A stretch of 7,209 nt of DNA from Gemmatimonadota bacterium (GTDB taxonomy: Bacteria > Gemmatimonadota > Gemmatimonadetes > Longimicrobiales > RSA9). Positions 6,126-7,209 of this stretch are shown here, piece by piece. Both the position numbers and the translations under genes were made by a program. The stretch's first letter is position 1; the number at the start of each line of letters is the position of its first letter. The stretch covers positions 1 through 7,209 of the forward strand of contig VEPF01000381.1 in the NCBI GenBank assembly GCA_012027055.1. The letters are read 5' to 3'. A model generated the notes under the pieces. The model saw only the letters and a program-made list of their open reading frames with translations, did not search any database and was not told where the DNA came from.

Positions 6126-7021
6126 TCCCGCTCGAGGTGCGGGGGCTGGAGAAGTCGTTCGGCCGGGTGCGTGCGCTGCAGGGCGTCAGCTTCGCGCTGG
6201 AGCCGGGCGAGGTGTTCGGTTACCTGGGGCCGAACGGGGCGGGCAAGACCACCACGCTGCGGATCATCCTCGGGCTGGTGCACGCGGGCGCGGGGCAGGT
6301 GAGCATTTTCGGCCGGTCGCCCGCGCTGCCCGCCAGCCGGCGCGACATCGGCTTCATCCCGGGCGACCTGCGGCTGCACGGCGAGCTGACCGGCCACGCC
6401 ACCCTGGACTTCTTCGCGCGCTTCCATCCGGACCGGCCGCCCCGGCTGCGCGGGGTGCTGCAGGAGGCGCTCGCGCTCGACCAGGGCACGCTGCGGCGCC
6501 GGGTGAAATTCCTCTCGCACGGCACCCGGCAGAAACTCGGGCTGCTGATCGCCATGCAGCACGACCCGCCGCTGCTGCTGCTGGACGAGCCCAGCAACGG
6601 GCTGGACCCGCTGGTGCAGAAGTCCTTCCGCGAGCTGATCCGGGACTTTGCCGCGCGGGGCGCCTCGGTGCTGTTCTCTTCCCACGTGCTCTCGGAGGCC
6701 GAGGACGTGTGCCGGCGGGTGGCCATCCTGCGCGCCGGCTCGCTGGTGGCGCTCGAGACCATCGACAACCTGCGGGCCCGGGTGGTGCGCTGCCTGAGCG
6801 CGCGCCTGCAGGACGAGGTGCCGGCCGGCCTGGACGCGTTGCCCGGCGTGGTGCGCTGCGAGGCGTCCGGCCGCGAGCTGAAGCTGTGGCTGCGCGGTGA
6901 CCTCAATCCCGTGCTGCGCGCGCTGGCCGCCGCGGGAGTGACGGCCATGGTTTTCCCGGAGCCCGAGCTGGAGGACATCTTCCTCGGCTACTACGCGGGG
7001 GAGGCGCCGGCGCATGGGTAA
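6122..7021 (+). CDS. ABC-2-type transporter ATP-binding protein
   Basis: A 299-residue ATPase that would power a membrane permease from the cytoplasmic side. Visible motifs are Walker A GPNGAGKTT (36-44), signature-like LSHGTRQKLGL (131-141), Walker B LLLLDEP (151-157) with catalytic Glu156, D-loop NGLDP (159-163) and switch His188 in SSHVLSE. The Q-loop position reads IGFIPGD (76-82) and lacks the usual Gln, and the signature has His-Gly-Thr for Gly-Gly-Gln; both variants occur in the CcmA/NatA-like ABC-2 group. The C-terminal 80 residues end in ELEDIFLGYY, the usual tail of these subunits. ATG 6122 overlaps the preceding stop by ATGA and has no strong ribosome site of its own, which points to translational coupling. 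The next gene, a permease, overlaps its end by 8 nt. The substrate cannot be read from the sequence; drug, lipid or polysaccharide export are all possible. Confidence 0.96.
   Translation: MIPLEVRGLEKSFGRVRALQGVSFALEPGEVFGYLGPNGAGKTTTLRIILGLVHAGAGQVSIFGRSPALPASRRDIGFIPGDLRLHGELTGHATLDFFARFHPDRPPRLRGVLQEALALDQGTLRRRVKFLSHGTRQKLGLLIAMQHDPPLLLLDEPSNGLDPLVQKSFRELIRDFAARGASVLFSSHVLSEAEDVCRRVAILRAGSLVALETIDNLRARVVRCLSARLQDEVPAGLDALPGVVRCEASGRELKLWLRGDLNPVLRALAAAGVTAMVFPEPELEDIFLGYYAGEAPAHG
7000..7004 (+). promoter_or_regulatory. Shine-Dalgarno site of the permease gene
   Basis: GGAGG inside the end of the ATPase gene, nine bases before ATG 7014. It supports the start that overlaps the ATPase stop. 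Confidence 0.6.
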
Positions 7022-7209
7022 CCTGTTCGGCCGCCTGGCCGCCCGGCACCGCGCGTTCATCCTGGCCCTCGCCTGGTTCACGGGCGGGTTCCAGTTCCTG
7101 ATGTGCGCCGTGGTCGCGGAGCTGCACCTGGAGAGCGTGCTCGCGCAGCTCATGAACTTCGTGCCGCAGGTGCTTCGCGGAGCGCTCGAGCTGGTGCTGC
7201 TGGGCGGGT
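7014..7209 (+). CDS. ABC-2-type permease, N-terminal fragment (continues beyond window)
   Basis: The first 65 residues of a membrane protein; the reading frame is open to the right edge. A short basic N-terminus (RLAARHR) is followed by a likely first membrane segment at about residues 14-34 (FILALAWFTGGFQFLM and on). A short loop with helix character follows, LHLESVLAQLMNFVPQVLRG, and then a second hydrophobic stretch begins. This order, with a first helix and then a small loop ending in a Pro, is typical of ABC-2 permeases, and its start overlaps the ATPase stop by 8 nt. It is presumably the membrane partner of that ATPase. The assignment rests mostly on context because little of the protein is visible. 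Confidence 0.8.
   Translation, partial: MGNLFGRLAARHRAFILALAWFTGGFQFLMCAVVAELHLESVLAQLMNFVPQVLRGALELVLLGG

Noticed and set aside
5849..7153. A leftward open frame of about 434 codons over the ABC genes
   Set aside because: It is antisense to an ATPase with complete Walker motifs, and its translation is Arg/Gln/His-rich without any domain.

Overview
The window is very GC-rich and almost fully coding. The high GC, a Hanks-type Ser/Thr kinase carrying zinc ribbons, a large Cys-rich repeat lipoprotein and a periplasmic protein reminiscent of those next to GWxTD-type genes suggest a Gemmatimonadota-like or otherwise deep-branching GC-rich Gram-negative bacterium. This placement is an inference from style; there is no rRNA or marker gene.

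Layout: two divergent gene groups are separated by a 157-bp intergenic region (4234-4390). The left group reads leftward. A secreted lipoprotein of 869 residues (1624-4233) is built from one Big_2-like Ig domain, four alternating pairs of InlB-B-like repeat modules and a C-terminal CARDB-like domain. After a 37-nt gap comes a Ser/Thr protein kinase (start at 1586) that runs off the left edge. The kinase gene is easily missed because a long antisense open frame covers it. Its N-terminal 250 residues hold two Cys-rich zinc ribbons, and each is preceded by a segment that looks like a decayed kinase N-lobe.

The right group reads rightward and is a compact four-gene array: a LuxR-type HTH regulator (4391-5131), an exported beta-rich protein of unknown function (5157-6125), an ABC-2-type ATPase (6122-7021) and the beginning of its permease (7014 to the right edge). 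The last three genes are joined by 4- and 8-nt overlaps, so they are probably translationally coupled. A sigma70-like promoter candidate lies at 4296-4323 in the divergent region.

Functional reading: the right group looks like a self-regulated membrane export or envelope module. The left group pairs a cell-surface repeat protein with a cytoplasmic signalling kinase. I see no RNA genes, CRISPR arrays, insertion sequences or phage genes. The most unusual point is the tandem N-lobe-like plus zinc-ribbon architecture in front of the intact kinase domain.
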